Source of the DNA: Catellatospora bangladeshensis
GTDB lineage: Bacteria; Actinomycetota; Actinomycetes; Mycobacteriales; Micromonosporaceae
Direction: 5' to 3'
DNA length: 64,000 nt
NCBI RefSeq assembly: GCF_016862575.1
Contig: NZ_BONF01000008.1
Coordinates: 62,001-126,000, forward strand
Under the pieces are notes generated by a model. It worked only from the letters and a program-made list of their open reading frames with translations. It was not told the origin of the DNA and did no database searches. The translations under genes were made by a program, and so were the position numbers. Positions 54,008 through 62,598 of the stretch are shown here, piece by piece. Within the stretch, counting starts at the first letter, position 1, and every line of letters begins with the position of its first letter.

Positions 54008-55179
54008 TACTTGAGGGTGGAGGAGGTGACGGTGGGGTTGCGGGCGCCGAGGAAGAAGATGCCGGGGTAGCCGCGGGTCTCGAAGCCGTCGCTGGGGTTG
54101 CGGCGCAGGGTGGAGCCCTCGATGGTCATCGTGCCGGTGCGGTCGTTGCTGACGAAGAAGACCGCGCCGCCGCCCTCCTCGGCGTGGTTGTCCTGGATGA
54201 TCGTGCCCGCCAGGCGCACCGTGAACAGGTTGCCGTCGGTGTAGATCGCGCCGCCGCTGCCGCCGCCGGGCAGGCCCGCGCGCGCCGGATTGGCGCCGTG
54301 CCCGATCGCGCTGTTGTGGGTGAGCAGGCTGTTGAGCACCACCCAGGACACGCCGATGCTGCTCAGCGCGCCGCCGTTGGAGCAGCGCCCGCCGAGGCCC
54401 GGCCCGCCGCCGAAGGTGCTGTGCACGATGTACACCGGCAGGCCCTTCGACTGGCTGAGCACCCGGATCGCCGCGCCGCCCAGGTCCGGGCCGGTGCTGT
54501 CACAGCGGTTGCGGATGAAGCGGGAGTTGACCACCTTCAGGCGCCCGCCGCGTACGAAGATCGCCCCTCCCCCGCCGCCCTCCGCCGTCTCGCCGGTGGA
54601 GTTGCCGTCGGCGAAGGTCAGGTTCTGCACGGTGAGCTGCGGGTGGTCCTGGTCCTGGCAGTGCGAGGTGGTCCAGCCCTGCGCCTGGTCACAGGTGTTC
54701 ATGTAGAGGATGCGCCGCTTGCCGCCCCCGCTCAGCGTGATCCTGCCGCCGCCGTCGAGCACGATCTTCGGCCCGTTCGCGTTCCTGACCTTCGCGGTGG
54801 CCGTCATGGTGATGGTGAGCGGGTCCGGCCCGCAGTCGAACGTGATGATCCCGCCCGCCGCGACCGCCGCGACCACGGCCTTCGAGGTGCAGCTCGCGGG
54901 CGTGCCGTTGCCGATCACCCGGGTCGGCTTCGCGGTGTTCACCGCCCGCGCCTCGGCCGGCACCACCGCCTTGCCCTTCGGGTTGCCCGGCGCGAACACG
55001 GCCGCGGCGGCCGACGGCGACGGCACGGCGGTGGCGCTCGGCGCTGCCGAGGGAGCGCTGCTCGCCCCCGCTCCGACCCAGCTCGGCTGTGGGTTGGCCG
55101 CGGGCGTCGCGGTGCCGCACCCCGCGAGCGCGAGCGCGATCAGGACGGCGGCAGGTGCGGTGAGGGCAGAGGTACGCAC
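54007..55179 (-). CDS. Predicted lipoprotein with right-handed beta-helix (pectate-lyase-like) domain
   Basis: The 390-residue protein has a lipoprotein signal with lipobox LALAGC (Cys21), an Ala/Ser/Pro linker to about residue 65, and a repetitive domain of parallel beta-helix type: KIVLDGGGRITLSGGG, LTVQNLTFADGNS, LKVVNSRFIRNRC, VVLNSLLTHNSAIG and MTIEGSTLRRNP. Such folds bind or cleave polysaccharides. No catalytic residues can be assigned. The start is GTG 55179. Its stop is formed at the edge of a family 3 repeat. Confidence 0.82.
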   Translation of the reverse strand: MRTSALTAPAAVLIALALAGCGTATPAANPQPSWVGAGASSAPSAAPSATAVPSPSAAAAVFAPGNPKGKAVVPAEARAVNTAKPTRVIGNGTPASCTSKAVVAAVAAGGIITFDCGPDPLTITMTATAKVRNANGPKIVLDGGGRITLSGGGKRRILYMNTCDQAQGWTTSHCQDQDHPQLTVQNLTFADGNSTGETAEGGGGGAIFVRGGRLKVVNSRFIRNRCDSTGPDLGGAAIRVLSQSKGLPVYIVHSTFGGGPGLGGRCSNGGALSSIGVSWVVLNSLLTHNSAIGHGANPARAGLPGGGSGGAIYTDGNLFTVRLAGTIIQDNHAEEGGGAVFFVSNDRTGTMTIEGSTLRRNPSDGFETRGYPGIFFLGARNPTVTSSTLK

Positions 55180-55231
55180 CGCAGGATGCTATTCCGTCCC
55201 CGCCCGGCCCGCGCGCCACACGACCTCCCGC

Positions 55232-55304
55232 GTCGATCTTGCGCGAACTGTTAGGGATTTGCCCGGAAGGGGCGTGTCGTACCCACAGTTCACGCAAGAT
55301 CGGC
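55232..55304. repeat. Dispersed palindromic repeat, family 2, copy B
   Basis: GTCGATCTTGCG (55232-55243) pairs with 55293-55304 with one mismatch, and GAACTGT/ACAGTTC extends the stem inward. The sequence is closely similar to 19423-19495. It lies upstream of the lipoprotein gene and after the small secreted protein gene. Confidence 0.8.
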
Positions 55305-55322
55305 GCGGGAGAGGGAGCCGAG

Positions 55323-55784
55323 TCAGCGTGGGGTCGGGGTGCCGGCTGAGGCGGCGCCGCAGATGGCGATCATCTGGTCGGAGAGGGCGTCGATGCGGGT
55401 CACGTCGAGGTTTTGGAGGGACTCGACGGTGGTGAGGCTCTTGCCCTGGGTTTCGAACTCGTCGGCGAGCTGGCCGAGGGTGGTCTTCACGTCGGCGGCG
55501 TCGGCGGTGGCGGCGTCGGTGCGCAGGTCGGCGGCCAGGTCGACCAAGGAGGTGCCGGCCTTCTTGACCGACTGGTCGGCGGCGGTCATGTCGCCGGAGT
55601 CGGCGGCCTTGGTGACGTTGGAGAGTTCGCGGGCGAAGACGGTGAGGCCGTCCTCGACGGTCTTGGCGGTCTTGGTGCACACCGCCGGGGTCGGTTCGGC
55701 GGCCGCGGCCGGGACGGCGCTGAGGCCGAGCGCGGCGAGGAATGTGGTGGTGAGGATGCAGGCAACTCGCGAGAGGCGTCGCAT
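55323..55784 (-). CDS. Small secreted helical protein of unknown function
   Basis: The 153-residue protein has a signal peptide ending near SAVPAAAA and a mature region that looks all-helical, with two cysteines (AVCTKTAKTV and AICGAAS) near its ends that could form a disulfide. No family is recognised. ATG 55784 follows GGAGGACGTC, so the ATG twelve bases earlier is rejected. Confidence 0.7.
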   Translation of the reverse strand: MRRLSRVACILTTTFLAALGLSAVPAAAAEPTPAVCTKTAKTVEDGLTVFARELSNVTKAADSGDMTAADQSVKKAGTSLVDLAADLRTDAATADAADVKTTLGQLADEFETQGKSLTTVESLQNLDVTRIDALSDQMIAICGAASAGTPTPR

Positions 55785-55975
55785 GACGTCCTCCAATCGG
55801 GGTTACGGTGCCGGCTGGGAGAGCCGGCCCCCAAGGAATCCATCCTCCGCCCTGGTCAGGGTGCGTGGACGGGCTCGGCGAAAGTCGCCCTGCCACGCCG
55901 CCGGGGGCGGTACATTGCCGCTCCTCCGGCCGGCGGACCCGCCGCGCGGGAGCGCGCGGCCTGGTCGAGCACCGG

Positions 55976-57238
55976 TCAGGGGGCGGTGGGGCGGGGGAAC
56001 TGGTCGGCCAGCGCTTCGGGGCCGACCAGAGGGGTGGTGAGCAGGGCTCGGATCCGGCGGTCGCGGTCGGCGAGGGCGGCGCGCTGGGCGTCGGTGAGCG
56101 GGATCCAGGGGCGCGGGGGTGCGGGCAGGCGCGGCGGGAGCGGGCGGCCGGCGACGTAGGTGGCCTCGTTGCGCAGGCGCAGGGGCGCGGTGCGCTGCTG
56201 GCCGTGTACGTCGGCGACGGGGAACGAGCCGTGCTCGATGGTGAACACGGCGAGGTCGGCGGGGGCGCCCTCGGCCAGGGTGCCGGTGCCGGCGGGCAGG
56301 GCCAGCGCGCGGGCGGGGGCGATCGTCGCCGCCGCGACCACCTCGGGCAGGGTCATGCCCGCGGCGAGCAGCTTCGCCATGGTGGTGGGCAGGTCGAAGA
56401 CGGGGCCGTGCAGGGAGCGGCCGTGCAGGTCGGTGGAGACGGTGTGCGGCGGCATTCCGGCGGCGAGCTGCTCCTCCAGCACGTCGAAGGCGAAGCCGCC
56501 GGAGCCGTGCCCGAGGTCGAACAGCACCCCCGCGTCGTACGCGCGGCGCACGGCGGGGGCCGGGGCGCCCCGGCCCATGGCGATGCCGCTGGCGCAGTGG
56601 GTGACGATGTCGCCCGCGCGCAGCAGCGGCAGCACGTCCGCGACGGCGGGCGGGGCGGCGCCGACGTGCACCATCAGCGGCAGTTCGCAGGCGCGGGCCA
56701 CGGTGACGGCGCGGCGCAGCGGCTCCAGGCCGTGCGGGCCGACGGTCTCGGCGTCGATCCGGGCCTTTATCCCGTACACGAGGTCGCGGTTGGCGGCGAC
56801 GGTGGCCACGGCCAGGTCGGCGTCGCAGTGCGCGAGGTCGCGCGACTCCCCGGTGCGGCCGGTCAGGCCGAGGGCCGAGATGTTGAGCAGCACCGGCACG
56901 CGTACGGCGTGCCCCCGCACCGCCTCGCGCAGCGCGGGCAGGCCGTAGGCGCCCGCCGAACCGGCGTCGACCCAGGTGGTGACGCCGGAGCACCAGGCGG
57001 CGGGGTCGGGGTCGATTCCCCAGTAGGTCGCGCCGGGGTGGACGTGCGTGTGCAGGTCGACCAGGCCGGGGGTGACCAGCCGCCCGGACACGTCGACGAC
57101 CTCGCGCGCGCCGTCACGGGGCAGGCCGGCGGCGACCGCCGCGATCCGGCCGCCGGACACGGCCACGTCGAGCACCGCGTCCCGCCCACCGGCCGGGTCG
57201 AGCACGCGGCCGCCGGTGAGCAGCAGGTCGTACGCCAC
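55976..57238 (-). CDS. Amidohydrolase/deacetylase family metallohydrolase
   Basis: The 420-residue TIM-barrel hydrolase has the HxH metal motif VDLHTHVHPGATYWG (61-75), a likely carboxylated lysine in YGIKARID, metal histidines in LMVHVGAAPP and IVTHCASG, and the catalytic Asp in STDLHGRS. This matches the amidohydrolase/deacetylase group related to dihydroorotases, which cleave N-acyl or ester bonds. The start is GTG 57238. It lies 18 bases after the HAD gene, forming the last gene of a sulfatase - HAD - amidohydrolase operon. Confidence 0.87.
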   Translation of the reverse strand: MAYDLLLTGGRVLDPAGGRDAVLDVAVSGGRIAAVAAGLPRDGAREVVDVSGRLVTPGLVDLHTHVHPGATYWGIDPDPAAWCSGVTTWVDAGSAGAYGLPALREAVRGHAVRVPVLLNISALGLTGRTGESRDLAHCDADLAVATVAANRDLVYGIKARIDAETVGPHGLEPLRRAVTVARACELPLMVHVGAAPPAVADVLPLLRAGDIVTHCASGIAMGRGAPAPAVRRAYDAGVLFDLGHGSGGFAFDVLEEQLAAGMPPHTVSTDLHGRSLHGPVFDLPTTMAKLLAAGMTLPEVVAAATIAPARALALPAGTGTLAEGAPADLAVFTIEHGSFPVADVHGQQRTAPLRLRNEATYVAGRPLPPRLPAPPRPWIPLTDAQRAALADRDRRIRALLTTPLVGPEALADQFPRPTAP

Positions 57239-57256
57239 GGCACGACCCTACGCGGC

Positions 57257-58159
57257 TCAGGGCGGGAACACAGTGGCCCAGTCGTCGCGCATGCTGACCA
57301 CGGTCCAGCCCTCGCGGCGGCCGATGTCGACGATCGGCTCGGTGTCGGTGGTGGTGACCCCGGCCGAGGCGTACGCGTACTCGCGCTCGCCGTCGTCGTG
57401 GTCGATCAGCAGGGCCAGGCTGGGCGAGCCGGCCGCGTGCGCGTACTCCAGCATCTCCCGGTCGCCCGCGGAGTTGCCCGCCGCGAAGATGGGACGGCGG
57501 CCGAGCTGCGTCTGGATGTGCTCGACCTTGGCCCGCCCCTCGTTGACCTCGCCGAGCGCCTGGGCGGTGCGCACCAGCGCCGGACCCTCGCCGCGCTCCT
57601 CGAAGTGGTACTCCACCAGCGTGCCGACCACGTCGTCGGGCGCTACGCCGTAGAGGTCGCGGCTGACCGCGCGGACGAACTCGGTGCCGCCGCCGGTCAC
57701 GATGAACACCGCGAAGCCGTGTGCGCGCAGCGCCTCCAGCAGCTCCTGCATCGGCTGGTAGACGAGCTTCGGGTAGGGCACGCCCCGCTCCGGGTGCTTC
57801 TCGCTGTAGACGAAGTCGCGCGCCCGGCCGGTGAACTCGTCCGGCGTCCAGCCGGCGCACAGCTCCAGCAGCGCCAGTGCGACCCGCTGCAGGCCCAGCT
57901 CGCCGAGCGCGGCGTGGTCGCCGTCCAGCAGCGCCCGGTACTCGGCGCGTCCGGCCAGGCCCGGGTCGTGCTCGACCGCCTGGTGCAGGGTGCGCACCAG
58001 GAACTCGTACTGGATGTAGCCGGGCCGCTCGCACCAGAGCGTGCCGTCGTTGTCGAGCACCGCGACCCGCTGCTCGGGCGGCAGCGCCAGCGCCTCGTCG
58101 AGGAACGAGGCGACGGCGTCGCGCGTGGGGCCGGGTCGCCAGGAAGGGAGGAAGGCCAC
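57257..58159 (-). CDS. HAD family hydrolase (phosphoserine phosphatase-like)
   Basis: The 300-residue protein has HAD motif I VAVLDNDGTLW (nucleophile Asp36), motif II IVTGGGTEF, a conserved Lys region EGRAKVEHIQTQLG and motif IV AAGNSAGDREML. The extra helical cap lies between motifs I and II. The GTG at 58159 is one base after the sulfatase stop, so it is translationally coupled to the sulfatase. Substrate unknown. Confidence 0.88.
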   Translation of the reverse strand: MAFLPSWRPGPTRDAVASFLDEALALPPEQRVAVLDNDGTLWCERPGYIQYEFLVRTLHQAVEHDPGLAGRAEYRALLDGDHAALGELGLQRVALALLELCAGWTPDEFTGRARDFVYSEKHPERGVPYPKLVYQPMQELLEALRAHGFAVFIVTGGGTEFVRAVSRDLYGVAPDDVVGTLVEYHFEERGEGPALVRTAQALGEVNEGRAKVEHIQTQLGRRPIFAAGNSAGDREMLEYAHAAGSPSLALLIDHDDGEREYAYASAGVTTTDTEPIVDIGRREGWTVVSMRDDWATVFPP

Positions 58160-58160
58160 G

Positions 58161-59936
58161 TCAGTGGCTCCCTATGCCGTCCAGCATCTTCTCCATGATC
58201 TGGTCGACGGTGAAGCTGGCCGCCTCCTGCCGGGGCGGGAACTCCGCGAAGGTCGCCAGGAAGTCGCCGACCAGCTTCTGCGCCGCCGGCAGCATGTACG
58301 CGCGGTCGAGCACCCACTCGTAGTAGGAGTTCGAGGTGATGTCGGCCCGCTCGTAGGGGTCGGTGCGCAGGTTGAAGATCTTGGGCACCCGCAGCGGCGT
58401 GAACGGCTCGGCCCAGACCCGCAGCGTGCCCGGGGCGCGCTGCTCCATGAACACCAGCTTCCAGTTGTCGAACCGGAGCGCGGTGAGGTCGCCGTCGTCG
58501 GAGAAGTAGAAGAAGCCCTCGCGAGGGCTGTGCGGCTCGTCGCCGGTGAGGTACGGCAGCAGGTCGAACCCGTCCAGGTGCACCTTGAACGTCTTGCCCG
58601 CCGCCTCGTGCCCCCGCTTCAGCTTCTCGGCGATGTCGGGGTCCCCGGCCGCCGCCAGCAGCGTGGGCAGCAGGTCGAGGTGGCTGACGATCTCGTTGGC
58701 GACCCGCCCCGCCGCGATGCGGCCGGGCCAGCGCAGCAGCGCCGGCACCCGGTAGGCGCCCTCCCAGTTGGAGTTCTTCTCGTTGCGGAACGGCGTCATG
58801 CCGGCGTCCGGCCAGGTGTTCAGGTGCGGGCCGTTGTCGGTGCCGTACACGACGATCGTGTCGTCGGCGAGGCCGAGCTGGTCCAGCACGCCCAGCAGCT
58901 CGCCGACGATGCGGTCATGGTCGACCATCACGTCGTGGTAGTCGGACTGCCAGCGGCCCGCCCAGCCCTTGATCTCGGGCCGCGGATGCGTCTTGAAGTG
59001 CATGTGCGTGGTGTTGAACCAGACGAAGAACGGCGTGTCCGCGTCGGCCTGCCGCTGGATGAAGTCGGCCGCGTGCGCGAACACCTCGTCGTCGATGGTC
59101 TCCATGCGCTTGCGGGTCAGCGGCCCGGTGTCCTCGATCTTCTGGCCGCCGCCCGGCAGCGCCCAGCAGTGCAGCACGCCCCGGGGCCCGAACCGCTCGC
59201 GGAAGTCGGGGAAGGAGCGCGGATCGGGATAGTCGGCCTGCTCGGGCTCCTCCTCGGCGTTGAGGTGGTAGAGGTTGCCGAAGAACTCGTCGAAGCCGTG
59301 CGCGGTGGGCAGGAACTCGTCCCTGTCCCCGAGGTGGTTCTTGCCGAACTGGCCGGTGGCGTACCCGTGCGGTTTGAGCAGCTCGGCGATGGTGGGGTCG
59401 GCGGCATGCAGGCCCAGGTCCGCACCGGGAAGACCGACCTTGGACAGGCCGGTGCGGAACACCGCCTGGCCGGTCAGGAAGGCCGAGCGGCCCGCGGTGC
59501 AGCTCTGCTCGCCGTAGTAGTCGGTGAAGCGCACGCCCTCGTCGGCGATCCGGTCGATGTTGGGCGTGCGGTAGCCCATCAGCCCGTCGCTGTAGCAGCT
59601 CAGGTTGCTGATGCCGATGTCGTCGCCCCAGATCACCAGGATGTTCGGCTTGCGCCCGCGGCTGCCGCCGGTGGCGGCGGCGCGAGCGGCGGGGGTACGC
59701 GACGGGCCGCGTCCCGCCCGCGCGGCGGCCCGGCTGGGCGGGGCCTTCTTCGCCGCGGCGGGCGCCGCCGCCTTCTTGCCCGGCCCCGCCTTGCGCGCGA
59801 CGGGCGCCGCCTGCTCCGTGACGGGCGCGGGCTTGCCGGTCGCCTTCCGGGCGGCGGTGCTCTTCTTCGCGGCGGGCTGCTTCGCAGGGGCCTGCTTCGC
59901 GGGAGACTTCTTCGCCGTGGACCGGCTCGGGGCCAT
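58161..59936 (-). CDS. Arylsulfatase with a histone H1-like N-terminal tail
   Basis: The 591-residue protein has a sulfatase core from residue 96 (KPNILVIWGDDIG) with metal ligands Asp105/Asp106 and the formylglycine motif EQSCTAGRSAF (Cys146, Arg150), plus FGKNHLGD, TTHMHFK and VYGTDNGPH. Cys146 must be oxidised to formylglycine to be active. Residues 1-95 are Lys/Ala/Pro/Arg-rich and disordered (repeated KKSPAK, AKQPAAKK), like histone H1 tails; there is no signal peptide. GGAGGAACC just before ATG 59936 shows the tail is translated. It is divergent from a gene block ending in a formylglycine-generating enzyme. Confidence 0.92.
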   Translation of the reverse strand: MAPSRSTAKKSPAKQAPAKQPAAKKSTAARKATGKPAPVTEQAAPVARKAGPGKKAAAPAAAKKAPPSRAAARAGRGPSRTPAARAAATGGSRGRKPNILVIWGDDIGISNLSCYSDGLMGYRTPNIDRIADEGVRFTDYYGEQSCTAGRSAFLTGQAVFRTGLSKVGLPGADLGLHAADPTIAELLKPHGYATGQFGKNHLGDRDEFLPTAHGFDEFFGNLYHLNAEEEPEQADYPDPRSFPDFRERFGPRGVLHCWALPGGGQKIEDTGPLTRKRMETIDDEVFAHAADFIQRQADADTPFFVWFNTTHMHFKTHPRPEIKGWAGRWQSDYHDVMVDHDRIVGELLGVLDQLGLADDTIVVYGTDNGPHLNTWPDAGMTPFRNEKNSNWEGAYRVPALLRWPGRIAAGRVANEIVSHLDLLPTLLAAAGDPDIAEKLKRGHEAAGKTFKVHLDGFDLLPYLTGDEPHSPREGFFYFSDDGDLTALRFDNWKLVFMEQRAPGTLRVWAEPFTPLRVPKIFNLRTDPYERADITSNSYYEWVLDRAYMLPAAQKLVGDFLATFAEFPPRQEAASFTVDQIMEKMLDGIGSH

Positions 59937-60037
59937 GGTTCCTCCAGACGTCGTCCTACCGCGATCCAGTATTCCGCCCTATAAGAGCAATGTTCCTGTT
60001 TTCGGATGGATTGACTTGCTACCGTCGCGTGCAGACG

Positions 60038-60757
60038 ATGGGGGCGCGCGTGACTGCGTTGGAGGCCGCCGCCTGGGGTGGCATAGCGGCGTTCTCGCTG
60101 GTCGTCGGCGCCTGGCTGGCGTTCCGCGAGCGGCCGGTGTCCGACTCGCGGGTCGGCCTGGTGATGGGCTTCGGCGCCGGCGCGCTGCTCGCCGCGATCG
60201 CCTACGAACTGGTGCCCACCGGGTTCAACCAGGATCTGCTCATGTTCTCCGCGTTCGGCCTGGGCGCGCTGGTGTTCTTCTTCGTGGACCACCTGGTCAC
60301 CGGGCGGCAGAGCATGGGCGCCGCCTCCGCCGACCGGTCCATCGTGGTGGGCGCGCTGCTCGACGGCATCCCCGAGTCGCTGGTGCTGGGCATCGGGGTG
60401 GCCGCGGGCGGCGAGGTGGCGATCGCCTTCCTCGTCGCCGTCTTCATCTCCAACCTGCCGGAGGCGCTCGGCGCCAGCGCCTTCATGCGCGCCGCCGGGC
60501 ACACCCGGGGCCAGGCGTACCGCGTGTGGTGGGGCGTCGTCGCCGTCTCGGCCGTGTCCGCCGCGCTCGGCGCCGTCGCGTACAAGATGGTGCCGGGCTC
60601 CGAGGGGGGTTACATCGAGGCCTTCGCGGCGGGCGCGGTGCTGACCATGCTGGCCGACTCGATGATCCCGGAGGCGTACAAGCTGGGCGGTAAGACGACC
60701 GGCCTGCTGGCCGTGCTCGGCTTCGCGGTGGCGGGCGCGCTGTCGGGGCTCGAATGA
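60038..60757 (+). CDS. ZIP family metal transporter
   Basis: The 239-residue membrane protein has about eight helices with the ZIP transport motifs LLDGIPESLVLGIG (helix 4) and FISNLPEALGASAFM (helix 5), where the usual H/N-x-x-P-E pattern is kept as DGIPES and SNLPEA. It probably moves zinc or another divalent ion. ATG 60038 is used; GTG 60050 behind GGGGGCGCGC is an alternative. TTGACT at 60011 may be part of the promoter. Confidence 0.85.
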   Translation: MGARVTALEAAAWGGIAAFSLVVGAWLAFRERPVSDSRVGLVMGFGAGALLAAIAYELVPTGFNQDLLMFSAFGLGALVFFFVDHLVTGRQSMGAASADRSIVVGALLDGIPESLVLGIGVAAGGEVAIAFLVAVFISNLPEALGASAFMRAAGHTRGQAYRVWWGVVAVSAVSAALGAVAYKMVPGSEGGYIEAFAAGAVLTMLADSMIPEAYKLGGKTTGLLAVLGFAVAGALSGLE

Positions 60758-60854
60758 GCGCGTGGCGATCACGGACGAATTATCGAAATGCCGCATCACT
60801 GGATGAGCCGGTGCATAGTCTGCAAGCGGATGAAACTCACTTCCGGGAGGACAG

Positions 60855-61556
60855 ATGAGCACCGCAACGCCCAGTCCCAGCACCGGGCAGCCCGGCATGA
60901 AGCCTGCGACCGGCGCGGCGACCGCGCCGACGGCCGCCAGGCCCGGCCCGGTGCCACCCGGCACCGCGGGCACGGACGTGTTCACCACGGGACAGGCGAC
61001 GATGGCGTCGAAGGTGCCGTGGTGGCTGTTCCTCATCACCGGCGTCTGCTGGATCATCGTCAGCTGGTTCGTGCTGGCCTACAACCAGGAGCCGGTGCGC
61101 AGCCTCGGCACCATCGCCGCGCTGGCCGGGATCATCGTGCTGGTGGCGGGCGTGTTCGAGCTGATCCAGGCGTTCACCGCGCCCGGCTGGCGCTGGCTGC
61201 ACGCCATCCTCGGCGTGCTGTTCGTGATCACGGGCATCGTCTGCTGGGTCAACCCCGGCGGCACGGTGTTCTGGCTGGCCGCCTTCATCGGGTGGTACCT
61301 GCTGTTCAAGGGAGCGGCCGACATCGTGCTGGCCTTCCTCACCAAGAAGGAGCACGACGGCTGGTGGCTCGGCCTGATCATCGGCATCATCGAGGTGCTG
61401 CTGGGCTTCTGGGCGGCGGGCCGCTGGTTCCGCTCGTTCGAGCTGCTCATCGTGCTGGTCGGTGCGATCTGCCTGGCCCGCGGCATCACCGACTTCATCA
61501 TGGCGTTCCGCATCCGTGACCTGAACAAGCAGGCCAAGGCCGCGGGACTGCCGTGA
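60855..61556 (+). CDS. HdeD/DUF308 family membrane protein
   Basis: The 233-residue protein has a disordered Pro/Ala/Thr N-terminus of about 50 residues and six transmembrane helices in three pairs, the DUF308 pattern (WWLFLITGVCWIIVSWFVL, HAILGVLFVITGIVCWVNP, WWLGLIIGIIEVLLGFWAAG). HdeD-type proteins are linked to acid resistance in enterobacteria, but the actinobacterial role is unknown. GGGAGGACAG precedes ATG 60855. Its stop overlaps the FGE start (GTGA). Confidence 0.88.
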   Translation: MSTATPSPSTGQPGMKPATGAATAPTAARPGPVPPGTAGTDVFTTGQATMASKVPWWLFLITGVCWIIVSWFVLAYNQEPVRSLGTIAALAGIIVLVAGVFELIQAFTAPGWRWLHAILGVLFVITGIVCWVNPGGTVFWLAAFIGWYLLFKGAADIVLAFLTKKEHDGWWLGLIIGIIEVLLGFWAAGRWFRSFELLIVLVGAICLARGITDFIMAFRIRDLNKQAKAAGLP

Positions 61557-62527
61557 GCGAACTGATCACGCCAACCCGCCCGGGACGCGACGGCGAGAAG
61601 CCGCCGCGTCCCGGCATGGTGTGGCTGCCCGGCGGCACGTTCCGGATGGGCTCCGACGCCCACTACCCGGAGGAGGCGCCCGCGCACACGGCACGGGTCG
61701 GCGGCTTCTGGATCGACCGGCACCCGGTCACCAACCGGGAGTTCCGCGCGTTCGTCCAGGCCACCGGGCACGTCACCGTCGCCGAGACCGCCCCCGACCC
61801 GGCCGACTACCCCGGTGCCGACCCGTCGCTGCTGGTGCCCGCCTCGGTGGTGTTCGTCAAGCCGCGGCAGCGCGTCGACCTGCGCGACATCACCAACTGG
61901 TGGCACTTCGTGCCGGGCGCGCACTGGCGGCGGCCGTACGGGCCCGGTTCCTCGCTCGACGGCCTGGACGACCACCCCGTGGTGCACGTGGCCTGGGCCG
62001 ACGTCGCCGCGTACGCGGCCTGGGCCGGGGGCGACCTGCCCACCGAGGCCGAATGGGAGTACGCCGCCGGAGGCGGCGCCGCCCAGCCCGCCGAGTTCGC
62101 CTGGGGCGCCGAGCTGACCCCGGGCGGGATGCACCTGGCCAACCTCTGGCAGGGCGAGTTCCCGGTGCTCAACCTGGCCGCCGACGGCTACGAGACCACC
62201 GCGCCCGCCGGCTCCTTCCCGCCCAACGCGTTCGGCCTGTCCGACATGATCGGCAACGTGTGGGAGTGGACGTCGGACTGGTACGGCGCCCACCAGCCCG
62301 GCACGGCCGACGCCTGCTGCGCGCCCGCCGGCCCGCGCGGCGCCACGGAGCAGGGCAGCTACGACCCGGCGACACCGGGCGTGCGCATCCCGCGCCGGGT
62401 GACCAAGGGCGGCTCGTTCCTGTGCGCGCCGAACTACTGCCGCCGTTACCGGCCCGCGGCCCGCATGCCGCAGGCGGTCGACACCTCCACCTGCCACCTG
62501 GGGTTTCGCCTGGTGGTGCGGCCGTAA
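61553..62527 (+). CDS. Formylglycine-generating enzyme family protein (SUMF1-like)
   Basis: The 324-residue protein has the FGE-sulfatase fold: VWLPGGTFRMGSD (24-36), FWIDRHPVTNREF, LPTEAEWEYAAGGG, NVWEWTSDWY and the C-terminal GGSFLCAPNYCRRYRPAAR with the redox pair Cys291 and Cys296, matching the two catalytic cysteines of human SUMF1. It therefore likely oxidises sulfatase Cys146 (opposite strand, 58161-59936) to formylglycine. GTG 61553 overlaps the HdeD stop by four bases. Confidence 0.92.
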   Translation: MSELITPTRPGRDGEKPPRPGMVWLPGGTFRMGSDAHYPEEAPAHTARVGGFWIDRHPVTNREFRAFVQATGHVTVAETAPDPADYPGADPSLLVPASVVFVKPRQRVDLRDITNWWHFVPGAHWRRPYGPGSSLDGLDDHPVVHVAWADVAAYAAWAGGDLPTEAEWEYAAGGGAAQPAEFAWGAELTPGGMHLANLWQGEFPVLNLAADGYETTAPAGSFPPNAFGLSDMIGNVWEWTSDWYGAHQPGTADACCAPAGPRGATEQGSYDPATPGVRIPRRVTKGGSFLCAPNYCRRYRPAARMPQAVDTSTCHLGFRLVVRP

Positions 62528-62551
62528 CGAGCCGCGTTCGCGATTCGTCGC

Positions 62552-62557
62552 TATGAT
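62552..62557 (+). promoter_or_regulatory. -10 element upstream of the S1 protease gene
   Basis: TATGAT lies 42 bases before the GTG, leaving a leader of about 35 bases that contains GGGGAGG. The -35 region is not clear. Confidence 0.4.
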
Positions 62558-62598
62558 GCCCCGGTTGTCGAGAGACGCCTAGTACGGGGAGGTCAGGC

